From contig NZ_RSFE01000011.1 of assembly GCF_004025325.1 (NCBI RefSeq), positions 1 to 51,580 on the forward strand: a stretch of 51,580 nt of DNA. Reading direction: 5' to 3'. The DNA is from Pseudidiomarina gelatinasegens (GTDB taxonomy: Bacteria; Pseudomonadota; Gammaproteobacteria; Enterobacterales; Alteromonadaceae). Below the pieces are notes generated by a model. It saw nothing but the letters and a program-made list of their open reading frames with translations, had not been told where the DNA came from and ran no database searches. The position numbers and the translations under genes are program-made. This document shows, piece by piece, positions 26,855-35,574 of this stretch; position 1 is the stretch's first letter, and each line of letters opens with the position of its first letter.

Positions 26855-28042
26855 ATGAGGTACCACAACGGTTACGTCAGCGTCTTAATCTTGCCCGCAT
26901 TAGCTGGTTTGCTGATGTTATTACTTGGCGTTGTCAGCCAGCAGCATAAGCTTCAACAACGCTGGCATTTGCAAAGCGCAGCGGACACCATGGCTCACAG
27001 TGCCGCAACGATTATGGCCCGCGAATTTAATTTACTTGCGGTACTTAATCGGGCGTTGATTGCCAATCAAGTCGCTCAAGCACAACTGCTCGGACTTTCC
27101 AGCTGGTATCGCAATCTGGCCACAGCTACTGATCGGTTGGCGTTGGTAAGTAGCTGGATTCCTTATTTGAACGTGGTGACGCGCCACCTTGCGAATGCTA
27201 CACGGTACGTCAATACGCCATTGCAAACCCTATTATCAGCAGGCCTCTTACTGCAACGTGCCTTGGTTGAGTCATTGCGCATCGCTCAAATTATGGTGCG
27301 CTATTCATTTGCCATGATAATTCCCAAAACTATGGCGGAGCTGGCGCAGCTACAGAACATTCCTGAGCACAAGTGGACCTTGTTACATAGTCCGGGGTTA
27401 GTCCAGTTCCCATGGCTCTGGTGGACGTTTATCCCGCCGCAGTCAGCAGCTCGCGATAAAGACTTGCTGGCCGATTTGGTGCGTCATAGTCGGGATTCCT
27501 TCTCCCAGCATCGCACCTACACCTGGTTTAACGTTGGGCTTATCAAAGCACAAAAAACCGGCGGAACCGATCTTGTAGTGAGTCAACAAGGTAGCTGGTC
27601 ATGGCAGTCTATGGATACGGTTGCGCTGCATGTGCGGATATTGTTTGGTCGCGAAGAAATCCCGTGGGGAAACGGCGTTACCCACACGGATAGAAGAGTC
27701 ACAAGATTGCAGCCGCAGCGATTTGGTGGCAGTGCAAGAAAGAATCCGCGAACGGCACGGTGGGCACTTACGGAACAGTACAGCTTAGGTGGAATGAGTA
27801 CACCAAGCTATTTCAACCGCGAAGAGCTTGAACCCGCGCACTGGCCGTCGGTAATTATTCAATTTGACGATGTGGTCGCCAAAGCTGGAATACGGTTCTC
27901 GCGACCGCATGCTGTTTTCCCCCGGCGCGATAAGCGTAAGGAACGGGCTAATCTCTTTAACGCACTTTGGGAACCTGAGCTGCAATCACTGACGCGACCA
28001 GAAAAGCTAATTATCAGTCAACTTCGCGAGCAACAGTCATGA
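26855..28042 (+). CDS. TadG-like pilus assembly protein
   Basis: 395 aa from the ATG that follows the pilin stop by one base (TAATATG). The N-terminal helix YVSVLILPALAGLLMLLLG and the following QSAADTMAHSAATIMAREFN stretch are typical of the TadG N-terminal domain, with its AADAAA-like motif. NRALIANQVAQAQLLGLSSW is also characteristic of Tad-locus TadG proteins. No von Willebrand A domain is evident in the C-terminal part. It overlaps the next gene by 4 nt. Its exact function is inferred from family and context. Confidence 0.72.
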   Translation: MRYHNGYVSVLILPALAGLLMLLLGVVSQQHKLQQRWHLQSAADTMAHSAATIMAREFNLLAVLNRALIANQVAQAQLLGLSSWYRNLATATDRLALVSSWIPYLNVVTRHLANATRYVNTPLQTLLSAGLLLQRALVESLRIAQIMVRYSFAMIIPKTMAELAQLQNIPEHKWTLLHSPGLVQFPWLWWTFIPPQSAARDKDLLADLVRHSRDSFSQHRTYTWFNVGLIKAQKTGGTDLVVSQQGSWSWQSMDTVALHVRILFGREEIPWGNGVTHTDRRVTRLQPQRFGGSARKNPRTARWALTEQYSLGGMSTPSYFNREELEPAHWPSVIIQFDDVVAKAGIRFSRPHAVFPRRDKRKERANLFNALWEPELQSLTRPEKLIISQLREQQS

Positions 28043-28572
28043 ACAAACACCACGGGCAAGCAATTATTGAGTTGGTGATGGCGCTTGGTGTGATGTCAGT
28101 CATTCTGTCATTTGCCTTGGGGAAATTGAATGAAAGTATGATTGCTCAGCACGGGCACTTGAATAAACTCCGGGCTGAAATTTTTCAGCCAATTCCTCAG
28201 TTGCAGTGGCAGCACAAACCGAACGACGAATTTAGTCAGCGTGTAAAGCCTGTCGCTGACGCGCTTAATGCAGTGGTTCAATTTGATTTACCAATGAATA
28301 ACGTCATTCAAGTGCACGCGGAAAACTCTCCATACAAGCTCGCGCGCCTTTCACATGGTTGGCAAGCCGAATCATCCGTTCAGCTTACGCAACGTCCAGC
28401 GCAGCTAACAGCCAGTTATCACCTGAAAAATATGGGCTTTAATGCAGTGTTTGATGGTATTGGTCATCTTCCGATTGCAAAAGAGCTGAGAAATAAATCC
28501 CTAGTGCTCGGTAAGGTGGATGCCGAAATTACCCCGTTTGAACTCAGATGCCTGGACGCATCATGTCAATAG
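28039..28572 (+). CDS. TadE-like pseudopilin
   Basis: 177 aa. A very short leader MNKHHG ends in a predicted prepilin-peptidase site G6/Q7 with Glu at +5 (E11 in QAIIELVMALGV), followed by a hydrophobic helix. This is the usual TadE/TadF N-terminus. The rest has no recognised domain. It overlaps the TadG-like gene by 4 nt and the next ORF by 10 nt. Confidence 0.75.
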   Translation: MNKHHGQAIIELVMALGVMSVILSFALGKLNESMIAQHGHLNKLRAEIFQPIPQLQWQHKPNDEFSQRVKPVADALNAVVQFDLPMNNVIQVHAENSPYKLARLSHGWQAESSVQLTQRPAQLTASYHLKNMGFNAVFDGIGHLPIAKELRNKSLVLGKVDAEITPFELRCLDASCQ

Positions 28573-29093
28573 CCGCCGCATGGCTGGCGGTAAACGCGCA
28601 GCTCATAACTCATTCACGTGAAAGCCAATTGTGGCAAGTATCGGAAGCAGCAGATGTACATGTTCTGCACGCGCGTTTGCCGTGTGTGCAGGAGCTGGAG
28701 ATGGAACGACAAAAGTGGTGTCGCACGCCGAAGCGGCTTTGGTTGTTGAGCGAGGTTGGCAGCAAGCACTATGTGCAAGGTTTTGAATTGAAAGAATCGT
28801 TGAGGCGCGACAGTAGCGCTCATCATGCGTGGCTTGGTGAGCGTTTAGGGGTGTACACGATTGATGGTTTTATACTTTCCACTTATCGCAATCGGCTCTC
28901 GGCGGATACGTTAATCCGCGGATTTAGGTTTCGTCAGGCCACGCGTATCGTTTCTATCAGGGAGCTTGAGCATGGACGTTATCACGTGCAACTGCGTGCA
29001 CCGCAAGAGGATGTGCTGGTTATCCAACAGGCAGATAAACCGACAGCCGCGCCGGACACGATTGCAATCTCAATGCGGGCAGAGCGCGATTGA
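28563..29093 (+). CDS. Uncharacterised Tad-locus protein
   Basis: 176 aa from the ATG at 28563; an ATG 5 codons earlier is also possible. I do not recognise a family. The N-terminus MSIAAAWLAVNAQLI is weakly hydrophobic and could be a poor signal or anchor. The body is rich in Arg and charged residues, with two isolated Cys. It sits inside the Tad operon between the TadE-like gene and the pilin-like ORF that overlaps its 3' end in another frame. It may be a locus-specific accessory pilus protein. Confidence 0.6.
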   Translation: MSIAAAWLAVNAQLITHSRESQLWQVSEAADVHVLHARLPCVQELEMERQKWCRTPKRLWLLSEVGSKHYVQGFELKESLRRDSSAHHAWLGERLGVYTIDGFILSTYRNRLSADTLIRGFRFRQATRIVSIRELEHGRYHVQLRAPQEDVLVIQQADKPTAAPDTIAISMRAERD

Positions 29094-29253
29094 AATCTTG
29101 TTGATGATGCTTGTTGCTGCTGCCATTTGGTTAACACCTGTCACTTCAGCAGAAGTGACTGTAATTGAATTATTTGAGCAAATTGCGCATTCCACCTCGC
29201 TCCATGTGGCGTGGATATGGACGCAGTTCACGTTAAATCCATTGGTTTTATAG
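28972..29253 (+). CDS. Probable small pilin-like protein overlapping the previous gene
   Basis: 93 aa from ATG 28972, which has AGGGAG seven nt upstream; ATG 29011 and TTG 29062 are alternative starts. The second half carries a prepilin signature: R-rich leader, cleavage site G36/Q37, Glu at +5 (QSAIE) and the helix ILLMMLVAAAIWL. The mature form would be ~57 aa, Flp-like in size. The first 122 nt overlap the preceding gene in another frame, and the stop is 12 nt before cpaB. It fills what would otherwise be a 172-nt hole in a tightly packed operon, which supports it being real. Confidence 0.6.
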   Translation: MDVITCNCVHRKRMCWLSNRQINRQPRRTRLQSQCGQSAIEILLMMLVAAAIWLTPVTSAEVTVIELFEQIAHSTSLHVAWIWTQFTLNPLVL

Positions 29254-29265
29254 CCGAGGTAGTCA

Positions 29266-30018
29266 ATGAGAGTTAGTCAGCGTGCAAAGATCAGCTCGTT
29301 TGTGCTAGTGAGTTTATTAATGACCATTGCGGGTTACCAGCTGATTCAAAGTTACGTTGAAGAGAAAACAAACATTGAAATTCAACAACAGCAAGAGCAC
29401 ATGTTTGCGGTTTTGGTCAGTCGAGACGATCTACTCGCCGGTGAAATCATAGACGCAGGAAGCCTCGTTAAAAGGAGTTACCCAATGAGTTTGGTTCAGG
29501 ATAGCTGGTTACGCCCAGAAGATGCGCCAATGATAATTGGCTTATCAACCACGCGATATATTGAGAAGGGCGAGCCATTAACTGCGGATGCGCTCTTGCC
29601 GTTCGATGACTACGGCTTTTCAAAAAGAATTCAATCGGGCAACTACGCAGTCACGAGCATGATATCTAAACAGCAGCTTCACAATGGCCTGATTCAAGTG
29701 GGGGACAAAGTGACTTTAGTTTCGCGCAACTCGGTGAGTGAATCGCAACAAGCGGTACTGGTAAATATTGAAGTTGTCGCATTGGATAATTTTGATCATA
29801 GCAGTCAGCTCGACATGTCGGCTACGCACTACCTGCCAAGCACCATAACGTTTGAACTTACGCCTTCTCAAGCGATTATCTTTGAAACCATGAGGCAGCA
29901 AAGCTTTGCTGTTTGGTTGCAGCATCCAGACTCACCCTACGCGGATATAAAGGTCAATGAGCCGATTGCAATACACCGATTAAAGTCTGTTGAGGCATCC
30001 CAGCATGCGACTTATTAA
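29266..30018 (+). CDS. cpaB: Flp pilus assembly protein CpaB/RcpC
   Basis: 250 aa. An N-terminal membrane anchor (~11-27) and a SAF domain beginning FAVLVSRDDLLAGEIIDAGS (about 46-65), followed by the RcpC/CpaB domain (NYAVTSMIS...VGDKVTLVS). It stabilises or gates the outer-membrane secretin in Tad systems. Its 3' end overlaps cpaC by 14 nt. Confidence 0.88.
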   Translation: MRVSQRAKISSFVLVSLLMTIAGYQLIQSYVEEKTNIEIQQQQEHMFAVLVSRDDLLAGEIIDAGSLVKRSYPMSLVQDSWLRPEDAPMIIGLSTTRYIEKGEPLTADALLPFDDYGFSKRIQSGNYAVTSMISKQQLHNGLIQVGDKVTLVSRNSVSESQQAVLVNIEVVALDNFDHSSQLDMSATHYLPSTITFELTPSQAIIFETMRQQSFAVWLQHPDSPYADIKVNEPIAIHRLKSVEASQHATY

Positions 30019-31201
30019 ACACGTGCTACTTGGTTTGCTGATCATGTCGAGGCCAGCCGCCGCAGAAGACTCGACTATCGAACTCGCAGTTGGCAAAACG
30101 CGTGTAATCACTATGCATGAAGTGACTGATATTGTAATCGGCGATGACAACGTAGCGCAGGTGCAATTATTAGGTGCCGACACGTTAATTATTAAAGCGC
30201 TAAAGCCCGGTGTCACTGAACTGTTATTGAGGCTATCAAACGGGCTAACAGAGCGCATTGAAGTTACGATAAACGGTTTTAAAAATGAAAGTGAACAAAC
30301 ACAATTAAACTGGATAAAGGCGAATATGCCAGGTCTTTCTATCACGGTGACAGAAGGAATAGTGATTATCGCCGGTGAACTGAATGAAGCTGACCACCAA
30401 CTTCTACTGAACCACGCTCAGCGAAACCCAGACTGGCTATTACAAATTACCAGGCCAGAAGCGTCACTAGCTCAAATGATTGAGCTTGAAGTAAAGATAC
30501 TCGAAGTAAAGCGCCATCATTTAAAAAACTTGGGGTTGTCGTGGCCAAGTGCAATTAATGGCCCCTTGGTAACTCGTGATGTAGGGCAGTGGCTTAGCTT
30601 CCCAGTTGCGATGCAATCTACAATAAACCTATTGGAACAAAGTGGCAGTGCAAAAGTGCTTGCTGAGCCTAAATTGACCGCGGCGAGCGGTGGGCAGGCC
30701 GAGTTCTTAGTTGGGGGCGAGTTCCCCGTTCCGCAAGTTGTTGCACAAGGTTTGCAGGATGTTGATTTTCGAGAGTACGGAATTACCTTAACGATGTCCC
30801 CTGAAGACTTGGGACAGCAGCGCATTGCGACATCCATTAAGGCTGAAATAAGCACTATCGATCCTGCGACCAGTGTCAATGGAATTCCCGGCATGCTAAC
30901 CCGGCGCGTTAGTTCAATGATCACCGCCGCTAGCGGTGAATCAATTGTGCTTTCGGGTTTAATTAGTCACGAACAATCGTATCAAGCAGATGTATTTCCA
31001 TTTCTACACCAAGTGCCAATCGTAGGTCGCTTATTTACATCGAAAGAGTTCAGAGATGCAGAAACCGAGCTCGTTGTGGTGGTTACACCAAGGCTCAATG
31101 AGCAAATCAAGCGGCAATCGCAGCGCCACATTGCAGCGCAGCGTGCAATCCATGAATTTCGTGAACAAGCGTCTTGCGTAGGACTTATCGATGGCTATTG
31201 A
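30005..31201 (+). CDS. cpaC: Tad secretin CpaC/RcpA
   Basis: 398 aa from ATG 30005 (GAGG nine nt upstream; the open frame also has TTG at 29990). Signal peptide cleaved near AAA (residue ~21). The N-terminal T2SS/T3SS-like N0 domain (VGKTRVITMHEVTDIVIGD) and BON-like segment precede the secretin domain: SGSAKVLAEPKLTAASGGQ, FLVGGEFPVP and VVVVTPRL. It forms the outer-membrane channel for the pilus. It overlaps cpaF by 11 nt. Confidence 0.92.
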   Translation: MRLIKHVLLGLLIMSRPAAAEDSTIELAVGKTRVITMHEVTDIVIGDDNVAQVQLLGADTLIIKALKPGVTELLLRLSNGLTERIEVTINGFKNESEQTQLNWIKANMPGLSITVTEGIVIIAGELNEADHQLLLNHAQRNPDWLLQITRPEASLAQMIELEVKILEVKRHHLKNLGLSWPSAINGPLVTRDVGQWLSFPVAMQSTINLLEQSGSAKVLAEPKLTAASGGQAEFLVGGEFPVPQVVAQGLQDVDFREYGITLTMSPEDLGQQRIATSIKAEISTIDPATSVNGIPGMLTRRVSSMITAASGESIVLSGLISHEQSYQADVFPFLHQVPIVGRLFTSKEFRDAETELVVVVTPRLNEQIKRQSQRHIAAQRAIHEFREQASCVGLIDGY

Positions 31202-32363
31202 TATTAATCATGCGCGTAATTATTTACGCCAAGCTTTGCAACGCAGCGAATCAAACATTGAGCTCATGGCCGCAGATGAGCTTCGTGCGCATTCGATGCA
31301 AATCTTACAAGCTTATGGTCAAGGTCTGTCTGAACAAGAACAGTTAGATTTCGACGCCGCGAAGGATGGAATCATTAACGATTGTATTGGGTTTGGCCCA
31401 TTAACGTCTTTATTGAATGACTCCAGTATTACCGAGATCATGGTCAACAATTACCAGACAATATTTATTGAACGCTGTGGGCAGCTGCATCAATCGCCGG
31501 TGGTTTTTGAATCTGAAGATGATCTATTACGTGTTATCGACCGAATTATTGCGCCACTAGGTCGTCGTTTAGATAGCTCTCAACCAATGGTTGATGCGCG
31601 CATGCCCGATGGGTCACGCATCAATGCCGTCCTTTCACCCATTGCGCTAAATGGAAGTTGCCTGACAGTACGTAAATTTCTTACGAAACAGCTGAAATTT
31701 GACGACTTGGTATCCCAAAACGTTTTATCGGCAGAGGCCTCCGAGTATTTGCGAAAAGCTGTTGAGCAACGGCGAAACATCTTGATTGCTGGGGGCACCG
31801 GTACCGGCAAAACCACATTACTGAATACCTTAGCTGGCGCTGTTTCTGCACATCAGCGACTGGTTACAATTGAAGACGCAGCAGAGCTGCAGCTCAACCA
31901 CCAAAACCTAATTGCCCTAGAAGCGCGGCCAGCAAATGCAGAAGGCAATGGTCGAATTAGTATTAGAGAGCTACTTATTAATGCCTTAAGGATGCGCCCC
32001 GATAGAATAATTATCGGCGAGTGCCGCGGTGTTGAAGCAATCGATATGTTGCAAGCGATGAATACCGGTCATGAAGGCTCATTGACGACGCTACATGCCA
32101 ATACAGCGCGAGATGCACTCCAACGTTTAGAAGTTATGGTGTTAATGGCTGGCCTCGATTTACCGCTCACGGCTGTGCGTCAGCAAATAGCCTCGGCAAT
32201 AGACATCGTGATTCAAATACATCGGAGCAGTAACGGTCAACGTGTAATTTCCGAGATCAGTGAAGTTACGGGTGTCGATGCTGAGATTATTCAGCTAAGC
32301 CAGATGTTTGTTAGAAATAACACTGAATGCAAAGCGACCGGAGTGCTATCCGAATGGTTATGA
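31191..32363 (+). CDS. cpaF: Tad pilus assembly ATPase CpaF/TadA
   Basis: 390 aa. A hexameric secretion ATPase that powers pilus extension. Walker A GGTGTGKTT (201-209), Asp box LVTIEDAAELQL, Walker B region MRPDRIIIGECRG, and the TGHEGSLTTLHANTARDALQ segment with the His box are all visible. The N-terminal CpaF domain (residues ~30-130) is present. Overlaps cpaC by 11 nt and tadB by 4 nt. Confidence 0.95.
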   Translation: MAIDINHARNYLRQALQRSESNIELMAADELRAHSMQILQAYGQGLSEQEQLDFDAAKDGIINDCIGFGPLTSLLNDSSITEIMVNNYQTIFIERCGQLHQSPVVFESEDDLLRVIDRIIAPLGRRLDSSQPMVDARMPDGSRINAVLSPIALNGSCLTVRKFLTKQLKFDDLVSQNVLSAEASEYLRKAVEQRRNILIAGGTGTGKTTLLNTLAGAVSAHQRLVTIEDAAELQLNHQNLIALEARPANAEGNGRISIRELLINALRMRPDRIIIGECRGVEAIDMLQAMNTGHEGSLTTLHANTARDALQRLEVMVLMAGLDLPLTAVRQQIASAIDIVIQIHRSSNGQRVISEISEVTGVDAEIIQLSQMFVRNNTECKATGVLSEWL

Positions 32364-33214
32364 CAAACCTGATCGTAGTCTTTGTATTCATTTTTGCGGT
32401 GAACATGATTGTGGTCTATGGCTTGCTATGGTGCGTTAAGAGGTGGCAAGCACCGGCGCAAAATTGGCTGAAAGTTAGTACTGAACAGTCACTGGCTGAT
32501 TTCCTTATTTACATGCCCGCGAGGGTATTCTGGGCTCGCTTAGCGTTAGTGATAACTCCCATTTTGTGCGCTGTTGCGATGTCTATTTCGGTCAATATTG
32601 CGGTGTTTTGCGCAGTGTGCTTGCCGATCGCTGTGGTTGTTGGGAAAAATTTTATGCTGGCGCGTCGTCATCATCTTATTACCCGACAACTTCCTGATGC
32701 ACTCGACATGCTGGTTACAGCAACCAGTGCAGGGCTAAGCTTTCATGCGGCTTTAGAGCGAACTGCCAGTCAGCTACCAATTCCTTTACGCTTCGAATGG
32801 CAATTGATTTCTCGCTTAACACGCACAGGCGAAGGGATAACTTCAGCGCTACAAAATTTTTATCATCGTGTGCCCACGGAGGGCGTATTACAGATGCTTC
32901 TTACGGTTCAGCTCGGGTTACAGCACGGAGCTCAACAGGCCCAGGTTTTACAGCGTTTGGCGCTGTCGTTACGTCAGCAGCATTACGCCATTGAGCGCGT
33001 GAAAAGCTTGTCCGCGCAGGCGCGCATGCAGGGTAAGGTTATGATGTTACTTCCTGTCGGCCTATTTATTATTCTTCACTTCTTGCACCCGGAAAACACG
33101 CGCGTATTAGTCGAAACGTCTGCAGGCCATTATCTGCTATTCGGTTGTTTTGTACTTATGCTAGTGGGGAACTATCTAATACGAAAAGTTTTAGGTAGCG
33201 CTTATGCGCAATGA
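32360..33214 (+). CDS. tadB: Tad inner-membrane platform protein TadB
   Basis: 284 aa from the ATG overlapping the cpaF stop (ATGA). Hydrophobic segments at the N-terminus (~2-24), ~50-85 and in the C-terminal part flank a T2SF/GspF domain with PDALDMLVTATSAGLSFHAA, the typical TadB signature. It forms the membrane platform with TadC. Overlaps tadC by 11 nt. Confidence 0.9.
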   Translation: MTNLIVVFVFIFAVNMIVVYGLLWCVKRWQAPAQNWLKVSTEQSLADFLIYMPARVFWARLALVITPILCAVAMSISVNIAVFCAVCLPIAVVVGKNFMLARRHHLITRQLPDALDMLVTATSAGLSFHAALERTASQLPIPLRFEWQLISRLTRTGEGITSALQNFYHRVPTEGVLQMLLTVQLGLQHGAQQAQVLQRLALSLRQQHYAIERVKSLSAQARMQGKVMMLLPVGLFIILHFLHPENTRVLVETSAGHYLLFGCFVLMLVGNYLIRKVLGSAYAQ

Positions 33215-34004
33215 ATTATTGCTATGGATAATGTTGGGCAGCTTCAGTGCTTGGGTGGCATGGGCATGGCTGAAGCTTTCGCAGACGTTGATTAGCAATC
33301 CTAGAATAGAAGAACAGCTTGCCAAGCGGCTAAGAGTTATGCCTGAGTGGTTTCAAGAAATGATAGAAAGCTCTGCTCAGAGCGCTCTCGAAGAGCAGTC
33401 AGCTGCGCGCTGGCTATTACGTAGAATGGTAACCGTAGTGACTATTTTCTTGGTGTGGTTATTGCCGATAACTCTGTGGGTGAAAATAGGAGTTACGTTG
33501 TTCTTCGCGCTTGCCGGCCTAAGGCAAATTCAACGGCGTAAGTGGCACATTCGCAGAGCATTAAGGGAGTGGCCAAGTGCCTTAGATATTTTAGCAATGC
33601 TCATGCATTCAGGGTTATCACTTCGCGCATCAATTCATGCATTTCAAAGCGCCCCAAAAGATTCGCCAGCTATCCATGAGCTGGTGCGAGTTCAGCGCGC
33701 ACAGCAAAGCGGATATAGCCTTGCTCAAGCTCTGGAGAGTCTATCAATACGACTACCGCACCCTTGGGTTCGACTATTTGTTGGCGCGGTTGTGCAAGCA
33801 CAAGCAACCGGCGGTGGTTTAGCGAATACGTTACAACAGCAAGCGACGCAACTTAGGCAGCAGCAGTTGCTGGAAGCAGAAAAACGCGCTCAAGAAGTGT
33901 CTGTGAAACTGATGTTTCCACTAATCTTTTGCTTTTTCCCAGTCACCATGTTGTTAATTTTAGGCCCAGTTTTTATTGGGTTTACACAAGGAGGTTTTTC
34001 ATGA
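33204..34004 (+). CDS. tadC: Tad inner-membrane platform protein TadC
   Basis: 266 aa. GspF-like domain: WPSALDILAMLMHSGLSLRA and FVGAVVQAQATGGGLANTL are characteristic of TadC. Membrane segments at ~72-100 and at the C-terminus (LMFPLIFCFFPVTMLLILGP). It pairs with TadB. The stop overlaps the next ATG (ATGA). Confidence 0.9.
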   Translation: MRNELLLWIMLGSFSAWVAWAWLKLSQTLISNPRIEEQLAKRLRVMPEWFQEMIESSAQSALEEQSAARWLLRRMVTVVTIFLVWLLPITLWVKIGVTLFFALAGLRQIQRRKWHIRRALREWPSALDILAMLMHSGLSLRASIHAFQSAPKDSPAIHELVRVQRAQQSGYSLAQALESLSIRLPHPWVRLFVGAVVQAQATGGGLANTLQQQATQLRQQQLLEAEKRAQEVSVKLMFPLIFCFFPVTMLLILGPVFIGFTQGGFS

Positions 34005-34375
34005 AACAAGGACGTTTCTATTTAGGCAAAACAGGTCGTTGCATTTGGTGCGATGTAAAAGTGATGGAATATTTCCCGCAACGTTTAGTAGGAATGCTGT
34101 ACCTGCGAGTTGCGTCGCCACAGCGCGCGTTTTGGTTTCCTCGTTGCAGTTCTGTGCATACGTGGGGGATGCGCTTCGCCATCGATGTAATAGGTCTGGA
34201 TAAGCACCAGCGTATTCAAACAGTTATCAGAAATGTGCAACCGGCAAATGTTGTTCGGCTGGTCAATGTGGATTCCATTATCGAATGCGAAGCAGGTTGT
34301 CCTTTACCGTTGGAGTTGTGGCAGGGCGAAGCTTTGGAGTTTATGAGCAAGGAAGTTTGCTATGAAGATAGTTAA
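34001..34375 (+). CDS. DUF192 family protein inside the Tad operon
   Basis: 124 aa from ATG 34001, which has a perfect AAGGAGG six nt upstream and overlaps the tadC stop. DUF192 signatures are HTWGMRFAIDVIGLD and the later SIIECEAGCP (usual form: VLELPAG). No signal peptide is visible, unlike many periplasmic DUF192 proteins. The function of the family is not established. It overlaps the tadD-like gene by 14 nt, so it belongs to the operon. Confidence 0.82.
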   Translation: MKQGRFYLGKTGRCIWCDVKVMEYFPQRLVGMLYLRVASPQRAFWFPRCSSVHTWGMRFAIDVIGLDKHQRIQTVIRNVQPANVVRLVNVDSIIECEAGCPLPLELWQGEALEFMSKEVCYEDS

Positions 34376-34859
34376 GCTATGTGTACTCGCCGTGCTGCCG
34401 TCAGTGGTCATTGGTTCGGGCTGCGCCGCCACCGAAAAAACTACCTTTAATACGCTTGAGCAACAGCGAGCAATTGCGTCGAAATCCTATCAACAAGGCG
34501 ACTTACATGTCGCCGAAGGTTATTTGCAACGCATTGTATCGAGCCTACCAAAGGACAGTGCTAGTTGGTGTAAGTTGGGGCATATTAACTACCGTTTAAA
34601 TCGCTATTCGGCGGCGACGAACGCTTATGAAAGGTGTTTGTCGCTAACCCCAGAGCTACCGGAAATTTGGCATAACTTGGCGGCAGTAAAATTGCGTGAA
34701 GCGACTGAGTTTTTATTAACAGGCCGGGCTTACATTCCTGAGTTAAACGAGGCGGGTAGCGCATCTTCCTTTGCCGTGAACTATACCCGTTTATTGAATG
34801 AACTTGGGCGTTTGCATGGTGTAGCAGGGTATTCAACAGAAATGATTAGCGATGATTAA
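34362..34859 (+). CDS. TadD-like TPR protein, possible lipoprotein
   Basis: 165 aa. N-terminal signal (VKLCVLAVLPSVVIGSGC) with a Cys at residue 21 in a weak lipobox, then about two TPR units: SYQQGDLHVAEGYLQRIVSS and CKLGHINYRLNRYSAATNAY. TadD is a TPR lipoprotein in other Tad loci, which supports the call. Overlaps both neighbours (14 and 8 nt). Confidence 0.75.
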   Translation: MKIVKLCVLAVLPSVVIGSGCAATEKTTFNTLEQQRAIASKSYQQGDLHVAEGYLQRIVSSLPKDSASWCKLGHINYRLNRYSAATNAYERCLSLTPELPEIWHNLAAVKLREATEFLLTGRAYIPELNEAGSASSFAVNYTRLLNELGRLHGVAGYSTEMISDD

Positions 34860-35574
34860 GCAACAGGGTTTGTTCTTACCGCTTATGCTCGGTTTTGCGC
34901 TGCTTATCACGGCTACGGTGATACCGCTTGCGCCATCGCAAGAAGCGCTTAGTGTGGAGCGTGCAAATTATCTCCACGCGATGTGGTGGCATTGGCAACG
35001 CGCTGTTTTCAGTTACTACGAGAAGTATGGCGTATGGCCTGACTCATTAACTGCTGTGGCAGCCAGTTATCAACTGCCTGAACCGCCGAGTTATTTGTTA
35101 GGGGTTCGAGAGGGATTGGATTTTCGTTTAAGGTGGTTGAACGTGCAGCAAGAAATTGTTGAGCGTATCAGTGCAACAATTCAGCCTGAATACTTAGTTG
35201 TTGCAGAAACTAGCGTTGAGCTCGTCATGCGTGCTGAAGCCGTTGACTCTGAACTCGAGTCAGCCAAGCTAAGCCGAGTAGCTCCAGCAACAATGAACAG
35301 CGTGCTCTCAATGGCTAACTTTGATATCGCTTCGGTTAATAGGCTAACGACTCAACGTATTAATATTAATGGATTAATGACGTTGAGCCAGTTGAAGACT
35401 GAACAGGGAGCCATTGAACAGCTGAGGATTCCGGGCGCATTGTATATCGACTATTTTGCGAGTGCTCGATATATGGCGCCAGAAATTGAAGCATTACTGA
35501 ATCGCATCAATCTTCAGTATCAAGAGTTAAGTGATTACATGCGAAAACAAGATCCGGGGCCATCACCATTCTAA
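34852..35574 (+). CDS. Uncharacterised membrane-anchored Tad-locus protein
   Basis: 240 aa. A short leader MIKQQG precedes a hydrophobic helix LFLPLMLGFALLITATVIPL. The Gly at the boundary recalls prepilins, but there is no Glu at +5. The rest resembles a minor pilin: an extended helix (VERANYLHAMWWHWQRAVFS) leading to a globular part with YYEKYGVWPDSL, a phrase common in pilin-like proteins. I do not recognise a family. It is the last Tad gene; its stop overlaps the stop of mrpG by 4 nt, with no terminator between the convergent operons. Confidence 0.65.
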   Translation: MIKQQGLFLPLMLGFALLITATVIPLAPSQEALSVERANYLHAMWWHWQRAVFSYYEKYGVWPDSLTAVAASYQLPEPPSYLLGVREGLDFRLRWLNVQQEIVERISATIQPEYLVVAETSVELVMRAEAVDSELESAKLSRVAPATMNSVLSMANFDIASVNRLTTQRININGLMTLSQLKTEQGAIEQLRIPGALYIDYFASARYMAPEIEALLNRINLQYQELSDYMRKQDPGPSPF

